From positions 1 to 20,577 of the forward strand of contig CAYMKI010000041.1 of assembly GCA_964390695.1 (NCBI GenBank): a DNA stretch of 20,577 bases, read 5' to 3'. The notes beneath the pieces are model-generated. The model did not search any database and was not told the origin of the DNA. It saw only the letters and a list, made by a program, of their open reading frames with translations. Shown here piece by piece: positions 7,512 through 14,281 of the stretch (the first letter of the stretch is position 1; every line of letters begins with the position of its first letter). The translations under genes were made by a program, and so were the position numbers. This DNA is from CAWACC01 sp964390695 (GTDB lineage: Bacteria; Chlamydiota; Chlamydiia; Chlamydiales; Parachlamydiaceae).

Positions 7512-8465
7512 ATGAATATATTATTATTTGTCACGACCATGATCATTGTCATCACTTCATTGACCTATGCGCGTTTGGAAGTATATCGCAGTTCTAATCT
7601 GAAACAGGCGGAATTCAACCGCTACATGGATCAAAAAGAGAGGTCCTACATCAATCAAACCGCCATCTGGTGGTATGAGAATTCACGCGCCGAAACGCGA
7701 AAACCTCAGTCGGGTCCTTCCGCCAAAAGCGGTGCCAGATCGCGTTTGAGTTTTTTAGTGTTTATAGATAAAAATAAACAAGCACAGCATGCCAAAGAAT
7801 ATCCGAAAATGTATTTATTGGCTAAAAAACTCATCTATTCCCTATATAGGCAGCAACCCTTTTTTTTGGAATTCGAACAGACAAGACCCGACATTGTCGA
7901 TGCTTTATTAAACAGCTTGATGATTGCCGATATTCTGCCCAAAGAACAAAAAATCAAGAAAGCTGCAGAACTCGCCAACTTGAATCTAGGAGATCCTGTA
8001 TTAAACACATTTTTTTACTTTGTTTTAAAAGGTTCTCCGATAGCACCCGAGGCAAGTAAGAAGAAGGAAGAAGAGCCGCCGCCCCCTTTAGGAGGATTCA
8101 TCCATCAGGAGCAGGAAGGCGAGGTTGAGGATGAAGACGGCGATCCCAACCCTGAAGAAGCTTTCAAATCCCCTCAGGGCTACTATTCCCTGCTGGATTT
8201 TATTACCCTGGACGATGCCACCAAGGTGAGGGTATATCTTGCTCCTAGACTGCTGCTTAATGCCATATTTGATGATCCCGCCGTAGTAGATTCTATTATT
8301 GTCTTGCGGAATGAATTGTATAAAAAAGTCGCCAGTGATAGCCTTAGTGCGCAGGAAGCTAGCCAAGAGTTCAAAGCCCTGGTAGCTCCTAAGAGCGATC
8401 CCAACTTTGATGAGACGCTCCTAGATTTCTCGGTAACCAAAACCAATCCCAAAAATTATGAGTGA
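7512..8465 (+). CDS. Minor pseudopilin, GspK-like
   Basis: 317 residues from ATG 7512, the start chosen because it lies 13 nt after the upstream stop, puts GAGG about 11 nt upstream and leaves a clean N-terminal helix (MNILLFVTTMIIVITSLTYA). The open frame extends 23 codons further upstream but only by overlapping the GspJ-like gene. The +5 Glu is absent, as is known for GspK. The middle is helical. A block near residues 219-250 (YYSLLDFITLDDATKVRVYLAP, then LLLNAIFDDP) matches the GspK pattern in which a chain-order strand is followed by a leucine-rich helix. A charged linker at about 183-216 (Lys/Glu, four Pro, then acidic) separates the halves. GspK caps the pseudopilus. The stop overlaps the next gene by 8 nt. 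Confidence 0.62.
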   Translation: MNILLFVTTMIIVITSLTYARLEVYRSSNLKQAEFNRYMDQKERSYINQTAIWWYENSRAETRKPQSGPSAKSGARSRLSFLVFIDKNKQAQHAKEYPKMYLLAKKLIYSLYRQQPFFLEFEQTRPDIVDALLNSLMIADILPKEQKIKKAAELANLNLGDPVLNTFFYFVLKGSPIAPEASKKKEEEPPPPLGGFIHQEQEGEVEDEDGDPNPEEAFKSPQGYYSLLDFITLDDATKVRVYLAPRLLLNAIFDDPAVVDSIIVLRNELYKKVASDSLSAQEASQEFKALVAPKSDPNFDETLLDFSVTKTNPKNYE

Positions 8466-9441
8466 ACTTTTAGATGAATTGAAAGAAGCCTTGCGGGAAG
8501 AATTGCATCCGAATGAACTTCATGCCCTAAAGCAATCCCGTCAGGAACTGTCGGCGAAATATCGAGAAAAACGGTCGAGTATGGGCAGCAAGGAGCGCTT
8601 CATGCAATCTCCTGCAGAACGTATGGCCTATCTAGCTACGCGTATGCCTGCGACTTCGGCTGTGATCGAGCGCGTGGCCAAAGAAATGCAAATGCTCCAG
8701 CCCGAGATCGCAATCAACAGTCTATTGGATTTAGGTGCAGGACCCGGCACAGCTTCCTGGGTGTATGCCTCCCGATATCCCCTAGCCGCAGTCACCCTGG
8801 TGGAGCAGGATGCCGACCTCATCCGCATCGGACAGCGGTTGATGGCGAAGAGCTCTGCTTCCTGTTTGAAAGCGGCGGAATGGAGGCAGCAAGACTTGCT
8901 GAAATTGGATAACTTAGCGACATATGATGCGGTGATCTTATCCTATGTGTTGAATGAATTGCCATCGGCTCATCATGCTGTCCTTATCCAGAAGGCGTGG
9001 AATAGTGCTGTGCATAATTTGATTCTGATAGAGCCGGGCACGCCACAGGGCTTTAGAAATATCTTAGCAGCCAGGCAGCAGCTCATCAGTCTGGGAGCTC
9101 ACCTTATCGCTCCCTGTCCGCATGCTGCAGCCTGTCCTCTGGTCGATTCTAAAACAGCCTGGTGTCATTTTTCTGAACGGCTAGAAAGGACACGCGAGCA
9201 CCGCCTCCTCAAGGGAGGCTCTCTGGGGTATGAGGATGAAAAATACTCCTATCTGATCGTTTCCAAACAACCAGGAAGGGCTTATGTGTCCAGAATTCTC
9301 AATACTCCGCAAAAGAGATCGGGACATATCCATATAGAAACCTGTACTTCGCAAGGTTTGATATCGTCGACCTTATCCAAAAAGGAGGGTGAAATCTACA
9401 AACAAGCCAAAAAATTAGACTGGGGAGATATCCTATATTAA
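8458..9441 (+). CDS. Rsm22/METTL17-like mitochondrial-type ribosomal small subunit assembly protein
   Basis: 327 residues. The Rossmann-type S-adenosylmethionine fold is visible: LDLGAGPGT (Gly93-Gly97), then VTLVEQD, then SYVLNELP. The family-specific part follows: APCPH..ACPL, then WCHFSER..R, then YEDEKYSYL. Four cysteines (220, 226, 236 and 296, the last in ETCTSQG) fit the [4Fe-4S] set known for METTL17/Rsm22. The C-terminal LDWGD is also a family mark. In mitochondria these proteins act in small-subunit assembly rather than as clearly active methyltransferases; a bacterial role in 30S maturation is inferred. It overlaps the GspK-like stop by 8 nt, so it is cotranscribed with secretion genes although its job looks unrelated. 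Confidence 0.88.
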   Translation: MSELLDELKEALREELHPNELHALKQSRQELSAKYREKRSSMGSKERFMQSPAERMAYLATRMPATSAVIERVAKEMQMLQPEIAINSLLDLGAGPGTASWVYASRYPLAAVTLVEQDADLIRIGQRLMAKSSASCLKAAEWRQQDLLKLDNLATYDAVILSYVLNELPSAHHAVLIQKAWNSAVHNLILIEPGTPQGFRNILAARQQLISLGAHLIAPCPHAAACPLVDSKTAWCHFSERLERTREHRLLKGGSLGYEDEKYSYLIVSKQPGRAYVSRILNTPQKRSGHIHIETCTSQGLISSTLSKKEGEIYKQAKKLDWGDILY

Positions 9442-9825
9442 ACCTCTTGCATAATCAATCTCCCTACCCTTATCCCTACTGTAATTCATTTAAATTCTTT
9501 ATCCCAACCCCGAATAATAGGATTTGAACCACTGAGCACAGCAAGAGTAGTGTGAAAGGATTTAAACCACAGAGAGCAGTGAGGGCAGTGAGATAAGTGT
9601 CCTCACCCTTTCCTCTATTATGCATCCACTCATGTCTCACTGCTCTCACTGATCTCAGTGGTTCAAATCTTTTCACATTACTCTTGCTGCTCTCAGGGTT
9701 AAAAAATACATACTTCGTGAAATATGCAGAATGGATTTCGGATTAAAAAAATTGTAGGTATTTCTCTGTCAGCGTACTGTAAAAGTAAGGTCTCTGGAAA
9801 TTAAGAAACGAAAAAAAGAGGATGT
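9442..9825. other. Non-coding gap between the collagen/secretion operon and the copper ATPase
   Basis: 384 bp with no convincing gene; open frames here are short and read through repeat DNA. The centre is a large foldback repeat (see 9520-9700). The right part is AT-rich. A possible but weak promoter for the ATPase is TTGTAG, 17 bp, then TACTGT at about 9753-9781. No clear copper-regulator operator (CueR, CsoR or CopY type) is visible, and no conventional U-tailed terminator follows the Rsm22-like stop. Confidence 0.5.
9520..9700. repeat. Long imperfect inverted repeat (foldback element) with internal direct repeat
   Basis: Left arm 9527-9594 and right arm 9633-9700 are reverse complements over about 68 nt, with one gap and roughly ten mismatches, around a 38-nt spacer. 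Both arms contain the words ACCACTGAG / AGCAGTGAG / AGCAAGAGTA. Within the left arm a 38-nt unit beginning GGATTTRAACCAC is repeated directly (9520 and 9558). Transcribed RNA would form a very long hairpin. It could be a MITE-like or REP-like dispersed element, or work as a transcription stop or mRNA stabiliser for the upstream operon. No target-site duplication is evident at its edges, and it codes for nothing recognisable. Confidence 0.8.
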
Positions 9826-11985
9826 ATGGTCCATTGCTGTAAGCAACACGCCTCCGCCCCTGCTGCTATGAGTGGTAGCTATACATGTCCGATGCATCCG
9901 GAAGTTATTCAGGAGGGTCCTGGTGACTGTCCGATCTGCAGCATGAGCTTAGAACCCAAGCAGCCTCTAGCGGATGTCGTAGATGCAGAATATGACGCCA
10001 TGCGCCATCGTTTTTGGCTGGCTGCACTATTAACGCTTCCTGTGCTTATCTTGGCCAGCGGTCAAATGCTGCCTTCGGTGTTCATGATTCAAAAGATACC
10101 CTATCAAGCTTCTCTGTGGCTGCAATTTGCCTTGAGCACACCCGTAGTTTTTTGGGCGGGGCGCCCACTATTGCAAAAAGCTTGGCAGGCGTGGCGCCAC
10201 CACCGATCTACGAATATGTTTACTCTGATAGCGCTTGGTGTAGGCGCAGCCTATTTTTATAGCACGGCAGCTCTGCTCATTCCAGATGTCTTTCCAGAGG
10301 CTTTTAGAGAAAATGGCAAATTATTCGTCTATTTTGAGGCCGCTGCGGTGATCACGGTGCTAGTCCTTTTGGGGCAAATGCTAGAGCTAAAAGCTACAAG
10401 CCAAACAAACCAGGCAGTTCAAGCCTTACTAAGGCGTGTCGCTAAGGTCGCTCATCGGATGGAACAAGGCCAAGAGCAAGATATACCTATCGAAAAAGTG
10501 AGTGTCGGCGACCTTTTGGGGGTTAAACCCGGTGAAACCATTCCTGTAGATGGAAACGTCGTGGATGGCTCCAGCTACGTAGATGAATCGATGATTACTG
10601 GAGAATTCCTGCCTGTGGGAAAAACTCCTGGGTCTCAGGTTATCTCCGGCACGCTCAATCAAAACGGGTATTTTGTCATGCAGGCCCAAAAAGTGGGCCA
10701 TGATACTTTGCTCGCCAGGATCATAGCCAGGGTGGCAGAAGCGCAAAGGAGCAAGGCTCCCATCCAGAAGTTGGCGGATAAGTTTTCCGCTTACTTCGTT
10801 CCAGGGGTTATGGTCTGTGCTCTATTTACCTTTTTGACTTGGGCGTGGATAGGCCCCGAACCGCGTTATGCCTATGCTCTGCTGAATGCCATCGCTGTGT
10901 TGATCATCGCCTGTCCCTGTGCATTGGGTCTAGCCACTCCGATGTCCATACGCGTAGGCGTGGGCAGAGGGGCCGAAATGGGCATATTGATTAAAAACGC
11001 AGAGGCATTGGAAATTCTGGGAAAAGTCAAGACCTTGTTGATAGATAAAACCGGAACTCTGACTGAGGGCAAGCCCCAAGTGATACAAGTGGTTTCTTCT
11101 GAGAATGGACAAGAGGATGCTCTACTACAAATTGCCGCGGCCGTAGAAAGGAAAAGCGAGCATCCCTTGGGTTCAGCCATAGTGCTCGAGGCTCAGCGTC
11201 GCAAGCTAGCGATCCCCGAAGTCCTGCAGTTTGAATCCTTTACCGGCCAAGGAGTTGCAGGCAGGGTGAATGGGAAGCTCGTATGGGTCGGAAATGCCTC
11301 ATGGATGAAAAAAAACCGCATTGAAGGCCTTGCAGACTTGTTGACTCAATCAGAAAAGGCACAGGCGCAAGCATATACGATCATATTTGCCGCTTTCGAC
11401 GGTCAAGCCATGGGCTATATAGCCATAGCTGATCCTGTAAAGGCTTCTTCCCCTAAAGCTATGGAAGATTTGCACCGTTTGGGCCTCAAAGTCATCATGT
11501 TGACCGGAGATAATGCACACAGCGCCCAGGCGGTGGCGACTAAATTACATATCGATCAATTCCATGCGAATCTTGGACCGGAAGACAAAATAGACTGGGT
11601 TCAGAAATACAAGAGTGAGGAGAATAGGGTAGCCATGGCAGGAGATGGCATCAATGACGCACCCGCTTTGGCCGCTGCCGATGTGGGCATCGCCATGGGC
11701 ACCGGGACGGATGCCGCCATAGAAAGCGCTGGAGTAACCTTGATCAAAGGAGATCTGCGAGGAATTGAAAAATCTATAGCCTTAAGCCAGGCCACACTGA
11801 AGAATATCCGCCAGAATTTATTCTTTGCTTTTGTCTATAACGCTGCAGGGATTCCCTTGGCCGCCGGCGTGCTTTACCCCTTTACTGGATGGCTCTTAAA
11901 TCCCATGTTCGCCAGTGCCGCCATGGCTTTAAGCTCCTTGATGGTGATCATGAACGCGCTGCGCCTCAGAAAAATCTCTGGCTAA
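9826..11985 (+). CDS. copA: Copper-exporting P1B-type ATPase with N-terminal heavy-metal-binding domain
   Basis: 719 residues. Inner-membrane pump that hydrolyses ATP to export Cu(I). The N-terminus has a short metal-binding domain, YTCPMHPEV (Cys21) to CPICSMSLEP (Cys35, Cys38); the usual CPICGM has Ser for Gly. An extra CC pair sits at residues 4-5. Core motifs: TGE in the actuator domain (DESMITGE), Cys363-Pro-Cys365 in the transport helix, Asp407 of DKTGTLTEGKP (phosphorylated), SEHPLGSAI, MLTGDN and GDGINDAPALAAADVG. YNAAGIPLAAG in the seventh and MALSS in the eighth helix fit the P1B-1 Cu(I) class. Start ATG 9826 has AAGAGGA just upstream. It stands alone: no copper chaperone or regulator lies next to it. 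Its end is 5 bp from the convergent methyltransferase. Confidence 0.93.
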   Translation: MVHCCKQHASAPAAMSGSYTCPMHPEVIQEGPGDCPICSMSLEPKQPLADVVDAEYDAMRHRFWLAALLTLPVLILASGQMLPSVFMIQKIPYQASLWLQFALSTPVVFWAGRPLLQKAWQAWRHHRSTNMFTLIALGVGAAYFYSTAALLIPDVFPEAFRENGKLFVYFEAAAVITVLVLLGQMLELKATSQTNQAVQALLRRVAKVAHRMEQGQEQDIPIEKVSVGDLLGVKPGETIPVDGNVVDGSSYVDESMITGEFLPVGKTPGSQVISGTLNQNGYFVMQAQKVGHDTLLARIIARVAEAQRSKAPIQKLADKFSAYFVPGVMVCALFTFLTWAWIGPEPRYAYALLNAIAVLIIACPCALGLATPMSIRVGVGRGAEMGILIKNAEALEILGKVKTLLIDKTGTLTEGKPQVIQVVSSENGQEDALLQIAAAVERKSEHPLGSAIVLEAQRRKLAIPEVLQFESFTGQGVAGRVNGKLVWVGNASWMKKNRIEGLADLLTQSEKAQAQAYTIIFAAFDGQAMGYIAIADPVKASSPKAMEDLHRLGLKVIMLTGDNAHSAQAVATKLHIDQFHANLGPEDKIDWVQKYKSEENRVAMAGDGINDAPALAAADVGIAMGTGTDAAIESAGVTLIKGDLRGIEKSIALSQATLKNIRQNLFFAFVYNAAGIPLAAGVLYPFTGWLLNPMFASAAMALSSLMVIMNALRLRKISG

Positions 11986-11990
11986 GTAGC

Positions 11991-12773
11991 TTATCGCCGC
12001 TTCCACATGGAAGCCTGCGAAACTCCCCACTGGTACTTGCGGTAGTGCTCGCGGATCAAAAAGGGCATATCCTTTACTTGGCATAAATCGAAATTCTTGT
12101 GCAAAATATCCTGGAGGTCCTCCAGGGGAGTGGATGCGACGGCTTTATTTTGTCCCAACCATAATTCCTTGGGGGTAAATTCCTCCAGCCAAGAATATGG
12201 GGAAGTGATAATCAGCTGACCTCTCTGGGCCACGACAGAAGAAATCTCTTGCAAAAAGGATCTTGGATCAGGCAAGCGGCAGATAAGATTGGCGGCTAAG
12301 ACCACATCGTATTTATCAGGACGGTGAAGGATCTCCATGGCATCCGCACAGACAAATTGTATGCGTGCCGGATCCACCTGTCCAGGTCTTTTGGCAATGC
12401 GCCCGGCGGGAAGGCCGCCTTCTTCTAAGAGGGAATATTCCAGGCTTCCCTCTCGTTGAATCTCTTGGGCGGCCAAGATAAATGCCTTAGAGTTGTCCAC
12501 CCCGACGACTTGACGCGTGTACTTGGCCAACTCAAAACTAGACCTGCCTACAGCACAGCCAAGGTCTAGGGCTTTGGAATCGACGGACAGGCTTTGCATG
12601 TCCAGGCATTCTGTCACGCAGCGGATTGGGAAGTCGATGGCATCCTTAGGGCCCCAAGCAAAAGGTAATTGATCGGCAGCCTCCCCATAATGAAACAGAA
12701 GGTATTCATGAAGAATGCGCTCTGTTTCATATCGGGTAGGATATATGCTGGCGCTGCTCTTATTTTCAAGCAT
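11991..12773 (-). CDS. Stand-alone OvoA C-terminal-type methyltransferase (putative 4-mercaptohistidine N1-methyltransferase)
   Basis: 260 residues. The sequence follows the C-terminal methyltransferase domain of ovothiol synthase OvoA: RYETERILHEYLLFHYGE (residues 14-31), GPKDAIDFPIRCV (41-53), the SAM-binding ALDLGCAVGRSSFELA (68-83), NLICRLPDP and SPYSWLEEFTPKELWLG. In OvoA this domain N-methylates 5-mercaptohistidine (the family name writes it as 4-mercapto) to make ovothiol A, a redox thiol. Here the domain is alone; no iron sulfoxide synthase domain is in the window. Either a partner is encoded elsewhere or it acts on another substrate. It begins 11 nt after the M29 peptidase stop, so the two are probably one transcript. 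No strong Shine-Dalgarno precedes its ATG. Confidence 0.85.
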   Translation of the reverse strand: MLENKSSASIYPTRYETERILHEYLLFHYGEAADQLPFAWGPKDAIDFPIRCVTECLDMQSLSVDSKALDLGCAVGRSSFELAKYTRQVVGVDNSKAFILAAQEIQREGSLEYSLLEEGGLPAGRIAKRPGQVDPARIQFVCADAMEILHRPDKYDVVLAANLICRLPDPRSFLQEISSVVAQRGQLIITSPYSWLEEFTPKELWLGQNKAVASTPLEDLQDILHKNFDLCQVKDMPFLIREHYRKYQWGVSQASMWKRR

Positions 12774-12784
12774 AACTGGCTGTA

Positions 12785-13954
12785 TTATTTATGTTTGTGT
12801 AAATTCAATAAATAGGTGCAGGGCTGATACCGTTCGATCAAGGGAATCGTCTTCCCTTGGCGCTTCATCCGCACCTGTACCACTTCGATTTCGGGTGTCT
12901 TGGTAGAAGAAAACAGGATGTCATCATGCGAGGCGTTGCGTAAGTCTTTAAAGCGGTCTTTGGTGACATCTCCATTCAAATGATCGTTTCTGCCGGTGGC
13001 TATATGAAAGGTTCCGAAAATTTTTTCATCTTGAATGTCGCTGCCGGAATAGGGCAGTTCCTGAGTGCCAAAACCTAATTCGCCGAGGATGCCTGCTGCA
13101 GGATCGGCTTTAAATTTGGCTTGGTATTTTTGGACGGTCTCGGCATTTCCGCGGATCAGACTGACGCGGAACACGCTGCCGTCTTTTACTTCCATAAGAC
13201 CCAAGGTGCCATCTTCTTCAAATTTGATAGGAAAGCTGCCGGAGGCATTGACCGGAACAAAATATACCTCGCCGGCGGGTAAGTTCGCTATATCCCCTAC
13301 CTGATAGCATAAGCCATGGCTTTTTTGGGCTTCCTGACGGCCGAGCTCGATGTGCAGGCTGTAGGGAGTGTTGTCTACCTTGAAATCCACATCCACCGAA
13401 TCCGACTGGGTCATTCCCTGGCGCAGCGTTTCTGTGAAGCGGCTGACTTCATTGTAATCCACTGCTAACCCGGAATTTAATATAGTCTCATTGACCCCAT
13501 GCATGGTCCCACCGCGGAAGCCGAATTTTTTAGCTGCCGCTGTCAACGGAGCCGTGGCCGAGTAGGTGCCAATGCAGAGGATTATATCGTACTTTTTGTA
13601 AATATCGTCCACTAATTGCAGGGTCGATCCATTTTGATCGATCACAGTGGAAGGCAATTCCAAGTTGCTGCCGCCGGTCATTTTATATGCATAAAAATCG
13701 CAGCTAGCCAGGTTGAGCTGCTGCATGATTCCCTTGATAAAACCTTGGTAAAAAATATCATGGGCCTTTTTCTGGATGGAGTGATGCGGTTGCTTGAGAA
13801 AAGCCAGACGGGTGAAATCTTGAGGATTCTCAAGGTCGGTAAGGATGCACAGCTTCTCCCCTTTTTGGGGTTTAAATACCGTCTCCATGAGCCGGGCCAA
13901 ATCGAAGGGCGGGTATTTCAGGGCTTTTTTTGAGTCGATGGTCATGGTTTCCAT
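12785..13954 (-). CDS. M29-family (aminopeptidase T-like) metallopeptidase
   Basis: 389 residues, typical for M29 (about 370-415), cytosolic. The family removes N-terminal residues from peptides using a two-metal centre. Candidate ligands in the expected order are Glu in AGEVYFVP, Glu292 in GELGFG, His317 in DEKIFGTFHIATG, and His343/Asp345 in ASHDDIL. The Tyr usually found seven residues after the first His is not obvious (RNDH instead), so activity or metal binding may differ. It carries a strong ribosome site, AGGAGG, 5 nt before ATG, with a perfect 7-bp hairpin directly upstream. It leads a two-gene transcript with the OvoA-C-type methyltransferase. M29 is the best fit; a non-peptidase member is possible. 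Confidence 0.78.
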   Translation of the reverse strand: METMTIDSKKALKYPPFDLARLMETVFKPQKGEKLCILTDLENPQDFTRLAFLKQPHHSIQKKAHDIFYQGFIKGIMQQLNLASCDFYAYKMTGGSNLELPSTVIDQNGSTLQLVDDIYKKYDIILCIGTYSATAPLTAAAKKFGFRGGTMHGVNETILNSGLAVDYNEVSRFTETLRQGMTQSDSVDVDFKVDNTPYSLHIELGRQEAQKSHGLCYQVGDIANLPAGEVYFVPVNASGSFPIKFEEDGTLGLMEVKDGSVFRVSLIRGNAETVQKYQAKFKADPAAGILGELGFGTQELPYSGSDIQDEKIFGTFHIATGRNDHLNGDVTKDRFKDLRNASHDDILFSSTKTPEIEVVQVRMKRQGKTIPLIERYQPCTYLLNLHKHK

Positions 13955-13978
13955 AACTACCTCCTGGATAATTTTTTT

Positions 13979-14000
13979 CGGCTATTTGAGAGTATAGCCG
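13979..14000 (-). promoter_or_regulatory. Hairpin adjacent to the M29 ribosome binding site
   Basis: CGGCTAT and ATAGCCG form a perfect 7-bp stem around an 8-nt loop. In the minus-strand mRNA it is followed by an A-rich stretch, then AGGAGG and the start codon. Because A, not U, follows the stem, it is not an intrinsic terminator. It may influence translation or mRNA stability. Confidence 0.45.
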
Positions 14001-14157
14001 GAGAATGGGTTTAGTAGATGCGAGAAGGTTCACGTGATGAGATATTCAAAACAAGGAGCCAAGCTAATGTTATCTTGCCCCTGTTTCGCAAGATCGAAAT
14101 GCAGGATTTGGGCTAGGTCGTTGTACCCAAACTTTTAGTCATGAGGGTATAATATAA

Positions 14158-14186
14158 TCTATACACCATACGAATATTTTTAACAA
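14158..14186 (-). promoter_or_regulatory. Candidate sigma-70-type promoter for the M29 transcript
   Basis: Read on the minus strand: TTGTTA (14186-14181), exactly 17 bp, then TATAGA (14163-14158). Each box matches four of six consensus bases. Expected initiation near 14150 would give a leader of about 195 nt. The surrounding sequence is AT-rich, so chance matches are possible. Confidence 0.38.
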
Positions 14187-14233
14187 ATCGAATAAGAGTT
14201 CATTCACCACTTCCGTCACTAGTTAGCTCGGTA

Positions 14234-14259
14234 TTAATAAAAAAATAGGGGCTATCTTT
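14234..14259 (-). terminator. Weak intrinsic terminator after the CocE-like gene
   Basis: On the minus strand AAAGATAG, a CCC loop and CTATTTTT can form an 8-bp stem (one G-U pair) running into a T7 tract, about 22 nt after the hydrolase stop. It is AU-rich and so weak, but position and U-tail fit. Confidence 0.35.
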
Positions 14260-14281
14260 AGTAAATTTTTTTTTTTGCAGG

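Larger units (their letters stand above)
13955..14281 (-). other. Leader and promoter region of the M29/methyltransferase transcript
   Basis: 327 bp without a gene. On the minus strand it contains a probable promoter (14158-14186), a leader of about 195 nt, a hairpin next to the ribosome site (13979-14000), and, at its right end, an A11 run and a weak U-tailed hairpin just after the upstream hydrolase stop. I see no coding potential on either strand. Confidence 0.5.

Noticed and set aside
9476..9676. 66-codon minus-strand open frame in the gap before the copper ATPase
   Set aside because: It lies almost wholly inside the foldback repeat and has no ribosome site; the frame is a by-product of the repeat.
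12110..12126. Perfect palindrome CCTGGAGGTCCTCCAGG inside the methyltransferase gene
   Set aside because: It lies in coding sequence (Leu-Glu-Asp-Leu region), has no repeat nearby and no U tail; probably chance.
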